64,000 nt of DNA from positions 1,984,001 through 2,048,000 of the forward strand of contig OY760176.1 of assembly GCA_963663315.1 (NCBI GenBank). The letters run 5' to 3'. Numbering within the stretch: position 1 is the stretch's first letter; each line of letters begins with the position of its first letter. A model generated the notes under the pieces. It was not told where the DNA came from. It was given only the letters and a program-made list of their open reading frames with translations, and searched no databases. The DNA comes from G963663315 sp963663315. Lineage in GTDB: Bacteria > Pseudomonadota > Gammaproteobacteria > Arenicellales > Poriferihabitantaceae. Made by a program: the position numbers and the translations under genes. Positions 61,656-64,000 of this stretch are shown piece after piece.

Positions 61656-62498
61656 TCAGAGATGAGCTTCAGGCAACCCACAGACCAGGGGGTCTCCAGG
61701 ATTGGCGCGCCCCCAGAACAGCTTGCGAACCGCCTCACTGTTTTGCATGTCGGGAGATTCGGAATAACAGATCACAGGGACCAGTCTTGGCCGCCTGCCG
61801 CTAACTTGCGTGACGCGATGCAGTGTCTGCCGTCCACCGAAAATCAACAATGCACCTGGAGTAAATGGCAGTTTCACTACCTTCCGGCGGTCTCCGTTGA
61901 GTACATCACTGACGATACCGGATTCATTCTCCAGCCCTCTTATCTGAGGCACATACTCAAATTCCCCTCCGGATTCCGGCGCCTGAAGCATCAGCGTGAC
62001 TGTATATTCGGATTCGTCAAAATGCCAGCCATGCCTTCCCCCCTCGACAAAAACATTTACTGAACAGGCCCCAAACGGATCCGAAAATCGATAAAACGGG
62101 TTTTTGTCCAGCACGTATCCGACAAAATTCTTCAGCGGGTCCCATTGGTACAGGCGTTTGAGCAATGAATCCTGCGGTATAAGATCATAGGCTATCGAAC
62201 CCACAAAGGTTTGCTCCTGTCGATTGATCACGGAATTCCGGTCTGTCCCATCATGATTTTCAGTTAAATATACATTGTGGGTACTGTCACAGAAGTAGGT
62301 ATCATCAATATATCCCCCGGCTTCCCTGACAAGGTGATCCTGAGCATCCGGCAACACAAAATCCGGCAGTACACAAAGACCGGTTTTCTGATATTGATCG
62401 CGACATTGTCTGGCAAATTCAACCCCGATCCCAGTATCAAGCTGATCAACCGGATAACGGTGAAAATCAACTACTGTCGAGAATTCAGACTGGGACAT
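61656..62498 (-). CDS. 2-oxoglutarate/Fe(II) oxygenase
   Basis: 280 residues from the ATG at 62498; upstream codons to 62606 show no homology. The HxD ligands are in GGRHGWHFDESEYTVTLML near residue 165, the distal His in LIFGGRQTLHRVTQV near 232, and the 2-oxoglutarate Arg in SGRRPRLVPVICYSE. It differs in sequence from its PhyH neighbour, so the two are not recent duplicates. It lies 156 bp downstream of a sulfatase. The substrate is unknown; small-molecule hydroxylation is likely. Confidence 0.82.
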   Translation of the reverse strand: MSQSEFSTVVDFHRYPVDQLDTGIGVEFARQCRDQYQKTGLCVLPDFVLPDAQDHLVREAGGYIDDTYFCDSTHNVYLTENHDGTDRNSVINRQEQTFVGSIAYDLIPQDSLLKRLYQWDPLKNFVGYVLDKNPFYRFSDPFGACSVNVFVEGGRHGWHFDESEYTVTLMLQAPESGGEFEYVPQIRGLENESGIVSDVLNGDRRKVVKLPFTPGALLIFGGRQTLHRVTQVSGRRPRLVPVICYSESPDMQNSEAVRKLFWGRANPGDPLVCGLPEAHL

Positions 62499-62654
62499 GG
62501 TTTTGTAACAGGATTTGGTCAGGGGGTCACGGCAATGGATGGTACTATTTTTAATGCCTAATTTTAATCTCAACAATAGAGTAGTGTGCGAATATTTTCG
62601 TTTCAATAGCGAAAATAAAGTAGTTGCTGCTGCCTCTCATCGACAGATCGTTCG

Positions 62655-64000
62655 TTACCACTTGCAGAGCACCGGGTTGTCTACCGTGGGTTGCGGAGGA
62701 AAGCGGCTGGCGAGAACTGCGGACAATTCGGATTGAATATCCTCGCAGCCCGCCTGGTTGAACAGATTAAAGTGTTCTCCCGGGTCGTTGTCAAGATCGA
62801 ACAACTCGCCCCATTGTGGACGATGTGGATAGACCGTAAATCGCCATTGATCAGTAGAGACGGTCTGGTTATACAGTTCAGGCTTCGCCGTCGGGTGATA
62901 TTCACCGAAATTGTACGTGCGGAGATGATGGCAAGAATCTGAAAACAACGGCGCCAGACTTTTACCATCGAATTGATTACTGTCGAATTGCACGCCGGAA
63001 ATGTCCAGCAGCGTTGGCGCAAGATCAATATGGTTGGTCAGGGCGCGGGTAGTCTGCCCTGGCCTGATACCCGGTCCGTTCATAATCAACGATACCTCGG
63101 TCAACTGGCGATATGGCGGTGGACCCTTATGCAGAAGGCCATGATCACCGAGAAGCTCGCCATGGTCTGAAGTAAACACGATAAAGGTATTGCCGGATCT
63201 GCCACTATCCTCAAGCGCAGACAGGATTGCGCCGACCCCATCATCAATCATTTCTGTCATGGCGTGAGTGTATGCAGCTGCCTTGCGCATAGATTGATCG
63301 CTGATATCCCTGGTAGTGATCATCGAACCGGCTTCCATATCCTCGCGCGCCGCCCAGTACAGTTCACGAAACCCCTGTCCCTCGGGATAAAGCTGATCAT
63401 AATAAGGCGGCATGGTTGACAATTCATCGCCCTCAACCCGCGGCAACGGCATATCATCCGGGGGATATTTGCTCGCATAAGGCTGCACCGGATCAAACGG
63501 GTGGTGAGGATCCGGGTAGGAAACAAACAGAAAAAACGGGGCGTCCCGAGAGCGGGATTGATTCAGGAACCGGACGGCACAATCCGTAATCCAGGTATTG
63601 TAATGCAGTTCGGCAGGAATTTTGCTCACCCATATCTCATCCAGGTCTGCGGGTGGCGGTTCATCGGCGCTTTCCGGCATCAGCCATTTTGCCGCCTCTG
63701 GATGGTTTTTATTCAACCAGTCGGCATAATGCCCCGCCAGGTGAGCGGTATCCGACTCACCCAGCAGCAGGTCAATTGTTTGATAACCATAATATGGGCC
63801 ATGCCAGCCGACAGACTCCGGCTTTTTCCAGAATGCCCTTGAATCCGGCATGTTCCTGTCCGCAGGGGCAAGCAAAGGCTGCAGGTGCTGCTTACCAACA
63901 CTATGGGTTTTATAACCGGCATTCGCCAGGAATTCTGTCAGTAAAGGCACATCGTGGGGCAGGGCCATACCATTGACCGCCAGCTTGTGATGCCTCGGAT
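62655..64000 (-). CDS. Sulfatase family hydrolase (5' part outside the window)
   Basis: The frame stays open through 64000. Codons beyond the first visible ATG at 63968 continue the protein (PRHHKLAVNG before MALPHDVPLLTEF), so the N-terminus and the CxPSR formylglycine site lie outside. Visible are THSVGKQHLQP near the start, PFFLFVSYPDPHHPFDP, the metal motif FTSDHGELLGDHGLLHKGPP and LTNHIDLAPTLLDISGV. This is the arylsulfatase-like core. The C-terminal ELFDLDNDPGEHFNLFNQAG is common in the family. The substrate is unknown; the two oxygenases downstream may act in the same pathway. Confidence 0.88.
   Translation of the reverse strand, partial: PRHHKLAVNGMALPHDVPLLTEFLANAGYKTHSVGKQHLQPLLAPADRNMPDSRAFWKKPESVGWHGPYYGYQTIDLLLGESDTAHLAGHYADWLNKNHPEAAKWLMPESADEPPPADLDEIWVSKIPAELHYNTWITDCAVRFLNQSRSRDAPFFLFVSYPDPHHPFDPVQPYASKYPPDDMPLPRVEGDELSTMPPYYDQLYPEGQGFRELYWAAREDMEAGSMITTRDISDQSMRKAAAYTHAMTEMIDDGVGAILSALEDSGRSGNTFIVFTSDHGELLGDHGLLHKGPPPYRQLTEVSLIMNGPGIRPGQTTRALTNHIDLAPTLLDISGVQFDSNQFDGKSLAPLFSDSCHHLRTYNFGEYHPTAKPELYNQTVSTDQWRFTVYPHRPQWGELFDLDNDPGEHFNLFNQAGCEDIQSELSAVLASRFPPQPTVDNPVLCKW

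Overview
The window is the chromosome of a gammaproteobacterium, probably marine. The assignment rests on gene order: zapA-6S RNA-ygfA, ygfB-pepP-ubiH-ubiI, miaB-ybeZ-ybeY-lnt, aroQ-accB-accC and truA-trpF-accD-folC-dedD-cvpA-purF are all classic gammaproteobacterial blocks. The marine guess is inference from uptake and catabolism genes for aminophosphonate, sulfonate and D-amino acids, a sulfatase and an arsenosugar-type radical SAM gene. Genes are tightly packed, many overlap by a few bases, start codons are often GTG or have weak Shine-Dalgarno sequences, and no tRNA, rRNA, CRISPR or intact insertion sequence was seen.

1-12 kb: the end of an arsS-like gene, a DedA-like membrane protein, waaA, hemF, tsaC, purE, purD, an unusual membrane protein, purH, a zinc-ribbon/DUF3426 protein, accC, accB and aroQ. 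All after arsS are on the minus strand. 12-14 kb: a plus-strand pair, a TIM-barrel glycosidase-like protein and a YciK-like SDR that has lost its catalytic residues. 14-26.5 kb: minus-strand housekeeping genes rluB-scpB-scpA-trpS-sua5/yciO, pcnB-bioY, lnt-ybeY-ybeZ-miaB, a cyclophilin, an EVE protein and 5-formyl-THF cyclo-ligase. 26.5-33.4 kb: 6S RNA, zapA and a ZapB-like protein on minus; ygfB, pepP, ubiH, ubiI, fur and a PfkB kinase on plus. 33.4-40.8 kb: purF back through recR and ybaB, minus strand.

40.8-58.5 kb is the accessory part. It holds a Na/Pi cotransporter with a PhoU-like tail, a PhnW-type aminoethylphosphonate transaminase, a divergent SDR and Rieske oxygenase, and an AepX-type binding-protein-dependent transporter. 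A Nudix protein and a DUF4396 protein follow, then alanine dehydrogenase, sulfoacetaldehyde acetyltransferase (Xsc) and phosphate acetyltransferase. Next come a dipeptide epimerase and a DUF1611 protein that match the DgcA/DgcN D-glutamate route, and an EamA transporter. Together these suggest uptake and transamination of C2 aminophosphonate and/or aminosulfonate. Ald would recycle the alanine by-product, Xsc and Pta would make acetyl-CoA, and malate synthase G (58.5-60.7 kb) fits assimilation of C2 units. No phosphonate-cleaving enzyme and no canonical taurine transaminase are present, which leaves the Rieske/SDR/PhnW part unexplained.

60.8-64 kb: a minus-strand group of two non-heme iron oxygenases and a sulfatase cut by the window edge.
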